This document shows, in pieces, positions 8,428 to 17,969 of a stretch of DNA of 64,000 bases. The translations under genes and the position numbers were made by a program. The notes below the pieces were generated by a model, which searched no databases, was not told the origin of the DNA, and saw only the letters and a list, made by a program, of their open reading frames with translations. Numbering within the stretch: position 1 is the stretch's first letter; each line of letters begins with the position of its first letter. This stretch comes from an uncultured Opitutales bacterium. GTDB taxonomy: Bacteria; Verrucomicrobiota; Verrucomicrobiia; Opitutales; Seribacteraceae. The stretch covers positions 62,001 to 126,000 of the forward strand of contig CALSMY010000005.1 of assembly GCA_943787575.1 (NCBI GenBank), read 5' to 3'.

Positions 8428-10272
8428 ATGTGCGGAATAGTTGGATACTTAGGAAAAGGAATAGCTCAAGAATCTTTAATCGATGGTTTGCGTCGATTAG
8501 AATACCGGGGGTACGATTCCGCGGGCGTTGCTTTCCATGACGGAAAAACATTTTCCCTATCCCGGGAAACCGGCAGGGTTGAAAATCTGGCAAAGTCATT
8601 AATTTCAGGGTGTAGTAAATCCTCGCTCGGAATTGCACATACACGTTGGGCTACTCATGGACCTGTAACTGTTTCCAATACCCACCCTCATCTGAGCCAT
8701 GATAAGAAGTTTGCCCTCGTGCACAATGGGGTGATTGAAAACTTCTCTACTTTAAAAAAATTCTTGATCCAAAAGGGCATAAAGTTTGATTCTGAGACCG
8801 ACTCTGAAGTGCTGTGTAATTTAATTGCTTATCATTACGCAGAATTGCCCGAAGGAGACGATCGATTCATAGATGCGATAAGTACCGCACTTGGTAAATC
8901 TCGAGGAGCTTACGGCATAGCAGTTATGTGCCTCGATTATCCAGATATGATGGTGGGTGCCCGTCGAGGGTCACCCCTTGTTGTAGGTATTGGAGAAGAC
9001 GCCAATTTTATTGCGAGCGATGCTTCCGCGTTTGTTGGTCGGGCGAAAGAAGCGGTTTATTTAAAGGATGGTGAATTGGCCATCTTGAAGGGTGGTGAAT
9101 TTCGCATTACTAATCAGGAAGGGCATGATGCCGAGGCCATTGCTCAGCCATTAGATCAAACCCTTGAGGAAGTTGAACTTGGAGACTTTGGCTCTTACAT
9201 GGAGAAAGAAATCTTCGAGCAACCCACTGCTCTTCGTAATACTTTGCGCGGTCGATTTGGGGACGATGGAACCACAGCCAAGTTAGGTGGTTTGGAGGGC
9301 CACGAGGATGAGCTTAGAAATGTGGACCGAATTGTTTTCGTTGCCTGTGGTACCGCTAGGCACGCTTGCATGGTAGCAGAATATTTGATCGAAAAATTAG
9401 CCCGGGTACCAGTAGAAGTAGAGCATGCTTCCGAATTTCGTTACAGAAATTCTCCAAAGTCGGGTCGCTCCCTAGTTATTGCCGTTAGCCAATCCGGTGA
9501 AACCTTGGATACCCTGGAAGCAGTACGAGAAGCCAAGACTAAGGGCCTACTTACTCTTGGTATTACCAATGTAGTCGGTTCTTCTCTTGCCCGGGAGACA
9601 GATGGAGGAGTTTACCAGCGAGTCGGCCCTGAGATCGGCGTCGCTTCCACCAAAGCTTTTTCGTCTCAGGTTTGCTTGTGTGCCATGTTGGGGTTGGCAC
9701 TTGGAAGAATGAGAGACTTATCTCCAACTGATGGTGCAAACTTGGTAGAAGCTCTTAATGATATGCCTGACTTGGTCGCGAAAATTCTCCAAAAAGGCGA
9801 ACAGATCCGCGAGCTTGCTGTAAAATATGCTAAATCGGAACATCTTCTTTTTCTTGGACGACAAAGCCTTTATCCCGTTGCCCTTGAAGGTGCGCTAAAA
9901 TTAAAAGAGATCTCCTATGCCCATGCCGAGGGGTATCCTGCGGCTGAACTTAAACATGGGCCAATCGCTCTGATTAATCCTGAATGTCCCTGTATTTTTT
10001 TAGTAGAAGGTACCAAGCTGTCGGCCAAAACTATTGCTAACATGCAGGAAGTTAAAGCACGCAAAGGACCAGTAATTGCATTTGTGCCTGAAGATATTGA
10101 AATTCCAGAAGGAACCGCTGACGATATTTTTCGACTCCCGGTTGCTCATGAGGTGGTTCGACCAATTTTAGCTAATTTACCACTACAGCTTTTTGCTTAC
10201 CATTTTGCTCAATTGCGTGGTTTGGACGTCGATAAACCACGTAATCTAGCCAAATCGGTTACCGTGGAGTAA
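8428..10272 (+). CDS. glmS: Glutamine-fructose-6-phosphate aminotransferase (isomerizing)
   Basis: 614 residues, normal length. It makes glucosamine-6-phosphate from fructose-6-phosphate and glutamine, the first step to UDP-GlcNAc for cell wall. The start MCGIVGYLG leaves Cys2 as the N-terminal nucleophile of the glutaminase domain (residues 1-~240; RRLEYRGYDSAG and HTRWATHG visible). Two SIS sugar-isomerase domains follow, with VACGTARHA near 305, SQSGETLDT near 352, EGALKLKEISY near 490 and the C-terminal DKPRNLAKSVTVE. It stands alone: the gene to the left diverges and the one to the right converges. Identification is firm. Confidence 0.97.
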   Translation: MCGIVGYLGKGIAQESLIDGLRRLEYRGYDSAGVAFHDGKTFSLSRETGRVENLAKSLISGCSKSSLGIAHTRWATHGPVTVSNTHPHLSHDKKFALVHNGVIENFSTLKKFLIQKGIKFDSETDSEVLCNLIAYHYAELPEGDDRFIDAISTALGKSRGAYGIAVMCLDYPDMMVGARRGSPLVVGIGEDANFIASDASAFVGRAKEAVYLKDGELAILKGGEFRITNQEGHDAEAIAQPLDQTLEEVELGDFGSYMEKEIFEQPTALRNTLRGRFGDDGTTAKLGGLEGHEDELRNVDRIVFVACGTARHACMVAEYLIEKLARVPVEVEHASEFRYRNSPKSGRSLVIAVSQSGETLDTLEAVREAKTKGLLTLGITNVVGSSLARETDGGVYQRVGPEIGVASTKAFSSQVCLCAMLGLALGRMRDLSPTDGANLVEALNDMPDLVAKILQKGEQIRELAVKYAKSEHLLFLGRQSLYPVALEGALKLKEISYAHAEGYPAAELKHGPIALINPECPCIFLVEGTKLSAKTIANMQEVKARKGPVIAFVPEDIEIPEGTADDIFRLPVAHEVVRPILANLPLQLFAYHFAQLRGLDVDKPRNLAKSVTVE

Positions 10273-10329
10273 GTAACAGCTGTTAGATTACTTCTTTAGC
10301 AAAGGTGTTAGCACAGTTAATTTACCGTC

Positions 10330-11172
10330 CTACTTCCACAACTCTAGATCTAATAGTTGTATAGCTTCGAGGGCCCCGCATGCTAGTGCGGTTGCACCCA
10401 TTGGTACTTGATAATCCCTTGGATTAATCCTTACCATATTACATCCGTACTCCTTCATCGATCGTTCGCAAAAGAAACGAACGGTTGGTACGCTTGTTCC
10501 TGCTCCTAATTCGATAATCAAAAGGTTTTTAGAAGCGTTAATATCGAACCAACTATTTAGGGTTCTCTCCTGCTTTAGATTGATGGAGGAATCCCAGTAA
10601 AAGTCAGAAAACATCAAAATGTTGGGTCGGGCCAAAGATCCGCAACTTGGACAGGTTGGGAGAGAGGACGTACATAATAATGAATCCGGGCAGACCTTGA
10701 CCAACGGAATGCCGCTGTCCATAGGTTCCCAAATTGGCTGGCCGCATCCCTCTAAGCATTGCAAGCGCATCAAGGATCCATGGCACTCCAATACCTGTTC
10801 ACTCCAGCCTGCACGGTTAAAATGACCATCCACATTTGAGGTAAATATAAAGGAAGGGATTTTTAATTTATGACCCCAGTTTTTTAGGATTTTGTATCCT
10901 TTGTGAGGTTCAGTTTTAAGATATAATGCATGCCGATGGCCGTAGAACCCCCAAGCCAACTCTGGGTTTTCATGAAACCATCGTGGGTTGGCCATTTCTT
11001 CAAACCTTAATCCCATTTTTGCTAATGGGGGGTACGCCCGCCAAAAGCCCGCTTTGCCTCGAAAGTCAGGCAGGCCAGAATCTACACCCATCCCAGCACC
11101 AGCTCCAATGAGAATGGCACCTGCTTCTTTAATTTGCTGGACTACTTGTTCTATATTTTTATCGCTACTCAA
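10330..11172 (-). CDS. Sir2-family NAD-dependent deacylase
   Basis: 280 residues. Sirtuins remove acyl groups from lysine using NAD+. The NAD-binding GAGMGVDSG-LPDFRG motif lies at residues ~24-39, FTSNVDGHF near 110 is the T-x-N-x-D motif, and ECHGSL carries the catalytic histidine. Two cysteine pairs (C-LEGC and CPSC) fit the zinc site, although an extra C-rich stretch (CPDSLLC) lies between them. The FWRAYPPL block after the NAD motif marks a bacterial subgroup I recall but whose substrate is not established. The start is TTG at 11172: an in-frame stop lies upstream and no ATG or GTG precedes the conserved region. It converges with glmS. Confidence 0.85.
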   Translation of the reverse strand: MSSDKNIEQVVQQIKEAGAILIGAGAGMGVDSGLPDFRGKAGFWRAYPPLAKMGLRFEEMANPRWFHENPELAWGFYGHRHALYLKTEPHKGYKILKNWGHKLKIPSFIFTSNVDGHFNRAGWSEQVLECHGSLMRLQCLEGCGQPIWEPMDSGIPLVKVCPDSLLCTSSLPTCPSCGSLARPNILMFSDFYWDSSINLKQERTLNSWFDINASKNLLIIELGAGTSVPTVRFFCERSMKEYGCNMVRINPRDYQVPMGATALACGALEAIQLLDLELWK

Positions 11173-11239
11173 AATAATAAAATCTTCTACTTTTAGACTT
11201 TTGTTTTGAAAGGAACTTAATCAATCCCTTTCCTTCTGG

Positions 11240-12220
11240 TTGACTTTAAACATTCGACTTTTGAAATACACTAAGATTCTGAATTTTGTAGCTTTGTTTT
11301 GGGTGATACTTTCACTCTCTGGTTGTTTGCGTTTTTCTAAACCAAAGCACCAAAAACAACTAGATCTCGTTCAATTCGAGCAACCACGGAACCTGGAAGA
11401 GGATATTGGACAAGACTTTTTGGTAATAGGTCGGCAGTTTTCCATATCCAAGGATGGAATTCTTTACTTTGTTGATTTTAAAGATCATTCAGTGGTCAGA
11501 AAATTTGCTCCGTCGAAAGATGAAGTGGGAGAGAAATTCATTGATTTGAAGGAATGGCTAAATGAGGATGAGCATAACAATTTTCAGATTGATGATCTTT
11601 GGATCGACCCACTTGGTCGATTAATTCTCGCTGAATCAACCACAGGGAAAATTCTGCGAATTTCGCCAGATGCAAGAAAAATGGAAAACTTGGCTGATTC
11701 CTATGATGGTTACCGGTTCTCAACCATTGCTGGATTAACTGGTTCTCCATCAGGAGATTTGTTTATTGGTTCCCCTAATTCTGCCACGGTTTATCGGCAC
11801 GATCTGACTCTGGGAAAATTGTTCGTGCTTAATGAAGATCTTGTTCGTTCAAATGATATGTTGATTGATTCAACCGGTAGCCGACTTTTGGTAGCTGAAT
11901 CTGGCCCTAATCGAGTGGTCGTGTATGACTTAAATTGCTCTGGGAATTTGAGCTACGGCTGGAACTTGGTGAAATTCCCTAAAGGTCAGGCAAAGCCATT
12001 ATCGATTGACTTTTTGAACAACGAGGAAAATTTATTGGCCGTTCTGCTCGACCGTGGCAAGAAATTACAAATTCTCGATCTTCGGGCTGGAAAACTTCTA
12101 CAAAGCATAGCCCTTCCTTTTCCTTGCCAAAAAATTCGTTCGCATGGTCAGTGGATTTATATGCAAACAAGAAAAGGAATTCGCCGGATAAAAACCCCCA
12201 CGGATCTCATCACCCGTTAA
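11240..12220 (+). CDS. Lipoprotein with NHL/SMP-30-like beta-propeller
   Basis: 326 residues. A hydrophobic N-terminus ends in a lipobox (LSLSGC, Cys at ~30), so the protein should be lipid-anchored outside the inner membrane. The rest repeats ~45-residue blade-like units (GILYFVD, GRLILAES, GDLFIGS, SRLLVAES) typical of six-bladed NHL/SMP-30 propellers. No ATG precedes the signal segment. The start is TTG at 11240, or a second TTG at 11261 giving a more compact signal peptide; this is unresolved. It diverges from the Sir2 gene and is followed 151 bases later by jetA. The ligand is unknown. Confidence 0.7.
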   Translation: MTLNIRLLKYTKILNFVALFWVILSLSGCLRFSKPKHQKQLDLVQFEQPRNLEEDIGQDFLVIGRQFSISKDGILYFVDFKDHSVVRKFAPSKDEVGEKFIDLKEWLNEDEHNNFQIDDLWIDPLGRLILAESTTGKILRISPDARKMENLADSYDGYRFSTIAGLTGSPSGDLFIGSPNSATVYRHDLTLGKLFVLNEDLVRSNDMLIDSTGSRLLVAESGPNRVVVYDLNCSGNLSYGWNLVKFPKGQAKPLSIDFLNNEENLLAVLLDRGKKLQILDLRAGKLLQSIALPFPCQKIRSHGQWIYMQTRKGIRRIKTPTDLITR

Positions 12221-12371
12221 TATTTTATCTGGAATTTGGAAATTTGGCATTTTCAAGATAAGGAAAAATCTCATTCAAGTTCTTAACAATCAGCTAAGAG
12301 TGGGGATAACTTGTTTTTGACGTTCCTTAAATGCATTTCACTCTCTTCTTCCTAAGTATACTTTACAGCCA

Positions 12372-13826
12372 ATGGATGAGGAATTTTTGCATCTTTTCGA
12401 AGAATCACCCGCCCTGCGCCTCATGCGCGGTCGGTTAGGCTCTTTTGTAGCCGGTTTCTTTTTCAAAACTTTTAAGAAATGGGGTGTGGTAGAAGCCTCT
12501 GAGGAAGAACTCTCTGCCACCTTGGCTGAACATATTGAGCAGATTCGAGAATTGGAGGATGCGGAAGCCCCAAAGCGAAGTCCGCAGGAATACTTGGATG
12601 AATGGTGCGATGAAGAACACCGCTACCTCACCAAATCCTATCATGAAGAGCGTGAAGAATATGTTTTTCGGCTAACCCGTCATTCCGAGAAAGCCCTAAG
12701 TTGGTTGAATGATTTGTTGGCGATGCAACACCGTGGATATGCTACCACCGAGTCACGTTTCAATCGAATTCTTCATGAGATGCAGGAGTTAAACAACGGG
12801 GTCAACTCAGACCCCGATGCCCGAATCCGTGAGCTTGCTCGAAAACGCGAGGAAATTGACGAAGAGATAAGAAAAATTCAGGAAACGGGAGAGGCTCCTA
12901 TTTTTGGAGAAGATATTATTCGGGATCAGGTTTATGATCTCTCTGATCTTGTAGAACATTTTCTGTCTGATTTTCGGGCAATTGAAGAGTTCTTCCGCGA
13001 TCATGCTCGTGAGATTTCCAATCTTTATGCTCAGGGCAAAGCATCCAAGGGAGATATTGTGGAACATGTTTTGGACGCAGACGAAGAACTCCGTGGTTGC
13101 GACCAAGGAAAGAGCTATTTCGGGTTCCGCGAAATGATGACCAATCCATCTTTGTCTCGAATGTTCCGCAAACTTGCCGAGCAAACTTCCGATATTGCCC
13201 GTCGGCGGGGCCTCGATACCCAAAAAATCTTTTCGAATCTTGGAGACCGTCTTTTTGGAGAAGCAAGTGCTGCTCATGGTGCTTACGGTCGGATAAGCCG
13301 AAAACTCAGGCAGGTAGTTGGAGATCATTCCGGAGGAGGAGGTCGACAGGTTCGCGAAACACTTTCTGAAATTCGTAGCCATGCCTATCGCCTACGGGAA
13401 ACACCGCTGAACGATTGGGAATTTGAGATTGATATACGACCTCAGTTTTTCACTTTGATTGAGGCAGAATTTTGGGAGCCGAAAGCGATCGAGACATTTG
13501 CCGAAGTAAAACCGGCGAAGAGTACAGGTTCTCAATGGATGAACGACATTCTTGGTTCTGTGGGCGAACCTTTAGATCTTAAGAAATACCGGGCTCGTGT
13601 TTTTGAAACTTTAGACGAAGTCGATCAGGTTACACTTTCCGAAATAGTTCAGAGGTATCCATTGCAACAGGGAGTAGTTGAGATTGTATGCTACCGCGTG
13701 ATTGCTGGTGAGGATCCGCGTCATGAAATTCTTTCCGATGAATTAATCCATTTAGATTTGAATCGTTCCTCGCAGCCTAGGTATGTCGAGGTCGAACAAC
13801 TTTTATTCCAACGATCCAGCTTATGA
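12372..13826 (+). CDS. jetA: JetA / MksF-like kleisin subunit (DUF3375)
   Basis: 484 residues, matching DUF3375 length and layout. In Wadjet and Mks complexes this subunit bridges the two SMC heads. The N-terminal ESPALRLMRGRLGSFVAGFF block is the family signature; a helical, charged middle (~150-260) and a C-terminal winged-helix-like part (LSEIVQRYPLQQGVVEIVCY, ~425-444) follow. A TATACT hexamer 9 bases before the ATG could be a -10 box, making the mRNA nearly leaderless. The stop overlaps the next start (ATGA), so it is the first gene of a translationally coupled three-gene operon. Family assignment is by recognised motifs, not a search. Confidence 0.88.
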   Translation: MDEEFLHLFEESPALRLMRGRLGSFVAGFFFKTFKKWGVVEASEEELSATLAEHIEQIRELEDAEAPKRSPQEYLDEWCDEEHRYLTKSYHEEREEYVFRLTRHSEKALSWLNDLLAMQHRGYATTESRFNRILHEMQELNNGVNSDPDARIRELARKREEIDEEIRKIQETGEAPIFGEDIIRDQVYDLSDLVEHFLSDFRAIEEFFRDHAREISNLYAQGKASKGDIVEHVLDADEELRGCDQGKSYFGFREMMTNPSLSRMFRKLAEQTSDIARRRGLDTQKIFSNLGDRLFGEASAAHGAYGRISRKLRQVVGDHSGGGGRQVRETLSEIRSHAYRLRETPLNDWEFEIDIRPQFFTLIEAEFWEPKAIETFAEVKPAKSTGSQWMNDILGSVGEPLDLKKYRARVFETLDEVDQVTLSEIVQRYPLQQGVVEIVCYRVIAGEDPRHEILSDELIHLDLNRSSQPRYVEVEQLLFQRSSL

Positions 13827-14443
13827 ATCCAGCTATTACTCATCGTCATGTCATCGTCCGTTTACTAAACGGTCCCATTTATCAGGAAGATCTCGACCTG
13901 TGGAGTAGGTTGGGGGCAGAGTGGGAAAAAATAAAGAGTCACTTTGGGGAGATGGGTATGGATGTCGCCCGTGATGATTCTGCGGGATACGCTTATGTTC
14001 ACCAGCGGGAAGAAGATTCCCAAGAGGATGAAAACTGGGAGGAAGGGTCGGCACCCTTGCCCAGGGTATTACGTCGTACCCGTTTGTCTTACCACCAGAC
14101 CATTTTCATGGTTTTACTGCGCGAGGAATTAATGCGCTTCGAACAAAACCAAGAAGAGGGAGATCATCTCTACCGCTCGAGCTTGGACTTGATCGAGCTA
14201 ATGTCTCCCTACTATCCTGAATTGCACGATGAGAAAAAAGCTCACCGACAAATATCTGGGCTCATCAACAAGTTCGAAGAGTGGGGAATTATCAAAAAAG
14301 TACGCGACAAAGATGAAGGACTCTACCGGGTCGAACGAATCATCAAAGCAAAATTACCCCCTGAGAAATTAACTGAAGTGAAAGAACAGATTAAACGCAG
14401 AGCCCCCGAATTAGAAGAGAATATGGAGGAAGAAGATGCTTGA
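13823..14443 (+). CDS. jetB: JetB / MksE-like subunit (DUF4194)
   Basis: 206 residues. DUF4194 proteins are the KITE-type partners of the kleisin in Wadjet/MksBEF complexes. Visible features are an N-terminal helical part (LLNGPIYQEDLDLWSRL), an acidic loop (residues ~60-75), the LRRTRLSYHQTIFMVLLREEL block (~87-107) and a C-terminal winged-helix segment (KAHRQISGLINKFEEWGIIKKV). The length is in the family range. It overlaps jetA by 4 bases and jetC by 8 bases, so the three products are almost certainly made in fixed proportion. Confidence 0.87.
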   Translation: MNPAITHRHVIVRLLNGPIYQEDLDLWSRLGAEWEKIKSHFGEMGMDVARDDSAGYAYVHQREEDSQEDENWEEGSAPLPRVLRRTRLSYHQTIFMVLLREELMRFEQNQEEGDHLYRSSLDLIELMSPYYPELHDEKKAHRQISGLINKFEEWGIIKKVRDKDEGLYRVERIIKAKLPPEKLTEVKEQIKRRAPELEENMEEEDA

Positions 14444-17400
14444 ATCCCAATTAGAACTTGAATTCTCTCCGGATAAATCAACGGCCGGATACCGCTTGCA
14501 CGAACTTTCTCTTCTTAACTGGGGAACATTTCACGAGAAAATCTACACCATAAGGCCCGATGGTCGGACATCTATGATTACCGGAAGAAACGGCTCCGGG
14601 AAATCAACTTTGGTCGATGCCTTGCTTACCCTTTTAGTGCCCAATCGGGCTCGTAATTATAATGTCGCTTCCAGTCAGGCAGGTAGTCGTGAGCGTAACG
14701 AACGAGACTATGTGCTTGGAGCTTATTCTGAAATTCATGACACTGTAACCGGTCAGGGTCGCAAGGAAACTCTTCGCAATCCGGGTGAAAGCTACACTGT
14801 ATTACTGGCTCATTTTTTTAATGAGGCATATCAATCTGAAGTAACAGTTGCCCAGGTGCTTTGGTGCTTACCTTCCGGGAAAGTGGATAAAGTTTACTTG
14901 GTCGAAAAACGTAAGCTTACCATAGAAGAAGATTTTAATCATCTTGGAGACTCCGACAACTTGCGTCGGATTCTCAAAGAACGTGGTTACAGCACCTATG
15001 ATTCTTTTACTGCATATCATAAAAAGTTCGAATCCATGCTTTTTCTTGATGCCGATTTGGGGACACGCTCACCCATGTCTATCTTTAATCAGGCGGTTTG
15101 TATTAAGGATGTTAAGGACCTAACCCAATTTATCCGGGAACATATGCTTGATGATGGGGGCGCTAAAGAGAAATTGTTAGCCTTGCAGGAAAGGTTTGAT
15201 GATCTACGCAGTACACATCGTCGAATTGAAACTGCTTCTTATCAAATTGAGCAATTGGATGAAATTCAGGCGACCCATGGTCAGTTCATTGAATCAATGA
15301 ACCAACGGTCCAATGCCGAGAATATTCGTCAGGCCATTGAACCTTTTTACGCCCAAGCTGAACTGGAACGCAGAACCGAGTGGGTGGACGAACTTAAACA
15401 TCAAGAAGAAGCCGAACGGGCACGCCTGAAAACAGCCCGCGGAGAAGTGGATCGTTTTCGTGAAAAACTTAATCATTTGGAACGCGCCCTTTCAGATAGC
15501 GATGAGAATCGACGACTTGAACAAGTGGGTGCTGAGATTGACCGGTTGCGTGATAAAAGAGAGGTGGTCAGTAAAAGGTCTGCAAATTTTGAACGCCATT
15601 TAAGTGCGTGGGAAAAAGGATCTTTCGTTAAACAAGAAGACGACTTTCTTACTCTTCGCCGCGAACTTGATTCCCAATTGCCAAGAATGGAAGGTAAGAT
15701 TGCCGAGCTTGATGAAAAGATCGTTGAAGTTTCTTACCAGTTAAAAAAAGCCAATGAACGGGTGGAAACTTTGGAAGATGAAAGAAACTATCTTTTGGAA
15801 TCCAATACTAATGTTCCTCCTGAAATTGCCCGTTTGCGTGCTTCTTTGGCCAAGGCTTTGGACAGAGATTTAGCGGAACTTCCATTTGTCGCTGAACTGA
15901 TCCAGGTTCTTCCTGATGAAGCAAAGTGGACGGGGCCGATTGAGCGTGCTCTTCGCACCTTCGCACTTAGCGTGGTTGTTCCGCCAAAATTGGCAGATCA
16001 GGCAGAAAAATTCCTCGAAGAAAATCATCTGGGGGATCGTCTTGCTTTTATTTGTCCAGGTTCTGGAAATTCTAAGGTTAAGCCAGATGATGATTCTTTG
16101 CTTGCCAAATTGGTTATTCGTGCAGAGATGGAAAAATCCAGGCAGGCTTGGTTACGTGCGGAAATTAATCAGAGGCTTCCCCATATTTGCTTCGATAATC
16201 GCAACAAGCGTTTTGATGATTTGAGTGATGCTCTAACCTTGGACGGGGTTATTAAAACAGGGGGCTCGTTACGTGAAAAAGATGATACATTCTTTCTTGG
16301 CGATGCATCTACCTGGGTATTGGGGTGGGATCTTAGCTCCAAGCAAAAGTCACTCGATGAGGCTTTGGAAAAATGGCGGGAAGAAGCGGATCGTGCTGGC
16401 CGTTCTATTCGTGAATCTGAATTTGAGCGTCAAAGTTTGCGCGCAAAATTGCGTGCCGGCGTTCAACTACAAGCTTGTGCCAATGAGTTTTCCGATATTG
16501 ATGTACTCGGAATTTCCACACGTATGGCTGATCTTGAGGAAGAAGAGCGTGTGATTGTAGGTGGGTCAGATGTCCTTAAAAAATTAAAGGATGATCATGA
16601 CACCATGCTCGAAAAATTGGATAACTTACAATCAACCCGCGATCAAATACTACAAAGAATTGGAGGTGTTGAAGCCCGTGCAGAAAGAAATGAAATTCGC
16701 ATGGAAGCCATTCGTTCGATGTTGGCGAAGTATCGGGATGAAATTCTTCCTTCCTGTTCGAAGGGAGATGTTGATGAGGATGCCAAAGAAAAGGCAGAGC
16801 ATGCTTTACAGGCCCTCTACGATCAGATTGAAAATGAATTTGGTTCACCGCCTGATTCTCCTGATGACATCGAGGAATCAGCTCGAGATGCCACTCATAA
16901 ATTAGATGGCCGAATCCATAAGCTTGAGGGGTCCCTCGATAAATTAAGAGATAGGAATGTTGCAGCGATGCAAAGGTTTATTGCCGATGGTAGAAACCAG
17001 GCTTTCCGTGATGAATTAGTGCTTGATTTAGAGGAAGGGTATTCTGATTCCACTTATTCCTCCTTCGAACAGGTACGCAAACAAATCGAAGAGGAAGACC
17101 TTGCAAAAAATCATCAACGATTTGAAGAACTTTTGCGGGTTCAGGTACCAGAGGAAGTTTCTGGTTTTAGTGAAGCTCTCGAATCCCACCGGGATCGTAT
17201 ACGCAAAAGAGTGAGTGAATTAAATGAGCATCTTTCGCGGGTTACTTTTGATCGCAAGGAACTTACCTACATTCAATTAATGATGGAAGATGCTGGTGAC
17301 GATGGAGTGCGAAAATTTAAAAAACTTCGCCGGCATGCACTCGAAGGAGACCTCGAATCAGATGATGATGATGAGCGCCGTCGCGAGCGTTACCATCGTG

Positions 17401-17921
17401 TTGAGCAATTTCTTGGCGAACTCGAACAGGATCTTAGTTGGACAGAGCGAGTGATCGATGTTCGAAACTGGTTCAAGTTTCGGGCGGATGAATTTTACAA
17501 AGAAGAAGATACCTTAAGGCAAAGTTATAGTGGGGCCGCGGGGAAATCGGGAGGTGAGAAAAACCGTCTAGCCTCCACCATTCTTGCAACTGCGATCGCC
17601 TACCAGTATGGAATAGATGTTGGTGGCAAACAAACCGAGACATTTCGATTGGTCGCGGTGGACGAAATGTTCAGTAAAACGGACGATGAATTCTCTCAAT
17701 ACCTACTCGATTTATTTAAGGAATTCCATTTGCAACTCCTGATCGTGCAACCTTTGGATGCCAAAATTCATGTGGTTCAAAGATATGTTGAAAGGTATCA
17801 TGTAGTTGAGCGTAGGGAAGGAGAGTCCTTTGTTGGAGACCTCAGCGTTCATGAATATCTAGGTCAAGAGAAGGCAGATTCAGATGAAGCTGATCCAATT
17901 GAAGAGGAAACGGTTTCATAA
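14436..17921 (+). CDS. jetC: JetC / MksB-like SMC ATPase
   Basis: 1161 residues with SMC architecture. The N-terminal ATPase half has Walker A GRNGSGKST (residues 50-58). Long coiled coils run about 240-450 and 640-1000 around a hinge-like globular part (~470-640). The C-terminal half has the ABC signature KSGGEKNR (SGGEK from 1038) and Walker B LVAVDEMFSK (D1076, E1077). All ATPase residues look intact. In Wadjet this motor extrudes plasmid DNA; in MksBEF it condenses chromosomes. The next gene is an unrelated aldo/keto reductase, and no JetD (DUF3322/DUF2220 nuclease) is present anywhere in the window. Confidence 0.9.
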   Translation: MLESQLELEFSPDKSTAGYRLHELSLLNWGTFHEKIYTIRPDGRTSMITGRNGSGKSTLVDALLTLLVPNRARNYNVASSQAGSRERNERDYVLGAYSEIHDTVTGQGRKETLRNPGESYTVLLAHFFNEAYQSEVTVAQVLWCLPSGKVDKVYLVEKRKLTIEEDFNHLGDSDNLRRILKERGYSTYDSFTAYHKKFESMLFLDADLGTRSPMSIFNQAVCIKDVKDLTQFIREHMLDDGGAKEKLLALQERFDDLRSTHRRIETASYQIEQLDEIQATHGQFIESMNQRSNAENIRQAIEPFYAQAELERRTEWVDELKHQEEAERARLKTARGEVDRFREKLNHLERALSDSDENRRLEQVGAEIDRLRDKREVVSKRSANFERHLSAWEKGSFVKQEDDFLTLRRELDSQLPRMEGKIAELDEKIVEVSYQLKKANERVETLEDERNYLLESNTNVPPEIARLRASLAKALDRDLAELPFVAELIQVLPDEAKWTGPIERALRTFALSVVVPPKLADQAEKFLEENHLGDRLAFICPGSGNSKVKPDDDSLLAKLVIRAEMEKSRQAWLRAEINQRLPHICFDNRNKRFDDLSDALTLDGVIKTGGSLREKDDTFFLGDASTWVLGWDLSSKQKSLDEALEKWREEADRAGRSIRESEFERQSLRAKLRAGVQLQACANEFSDIDVLGISTRMADLEEEERVIVGGSDVLKKLKDDHDTMLEKLDNLQSTRDQILQRIGGVEARAERNEIRMEAIRSMLAKYRDEILPSCSKGDVDEDAKEKAEHALQALYDQIENEFGSPPDSPDDIEESARDATHKLDGRIHKLEGSLDKLRDRNVAAMQRFIADGRNQAFRDELVLDLEEGYSDSTYSSFEQVRKQIEEEDLAKNHQRFEELLRVQVPEEVSGFSEALESHRDRIRKRVSELNEHLSRVTFDRKELTYIQLMMEDAGDDGVRKFKKLRRHALEGDLESDDDDERRRERYHRVEQFLGELEQDLSWTERVIDVRNWFKFRADEFYKEEDTLRQSYSGAAGKSGGEKNRLASTILATAIAYQYGIDVGGKQTETFRLVAVDEMFSKTDDEFSQYLLDLFKEFHLQLLIVQPLDAKIHVVQRYVERYHVVERREGESFVGDLSVHEYLGQEKADSDEADPIEEETVS

Positions 17922-17969
17922 TCTTTTCGATTCTTTCACGGTTTATTTTTTAGTTAGCTTTTATATTCC

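Noticed and set aside
10271-10293. Bidirectional terminator between glmS and the Sir2 gene (AAGTAA/TTACTT)
   Set aside because: Only a 6-bp A/T-rich stem with an 11-base loop and no clear T run; too weak to list.
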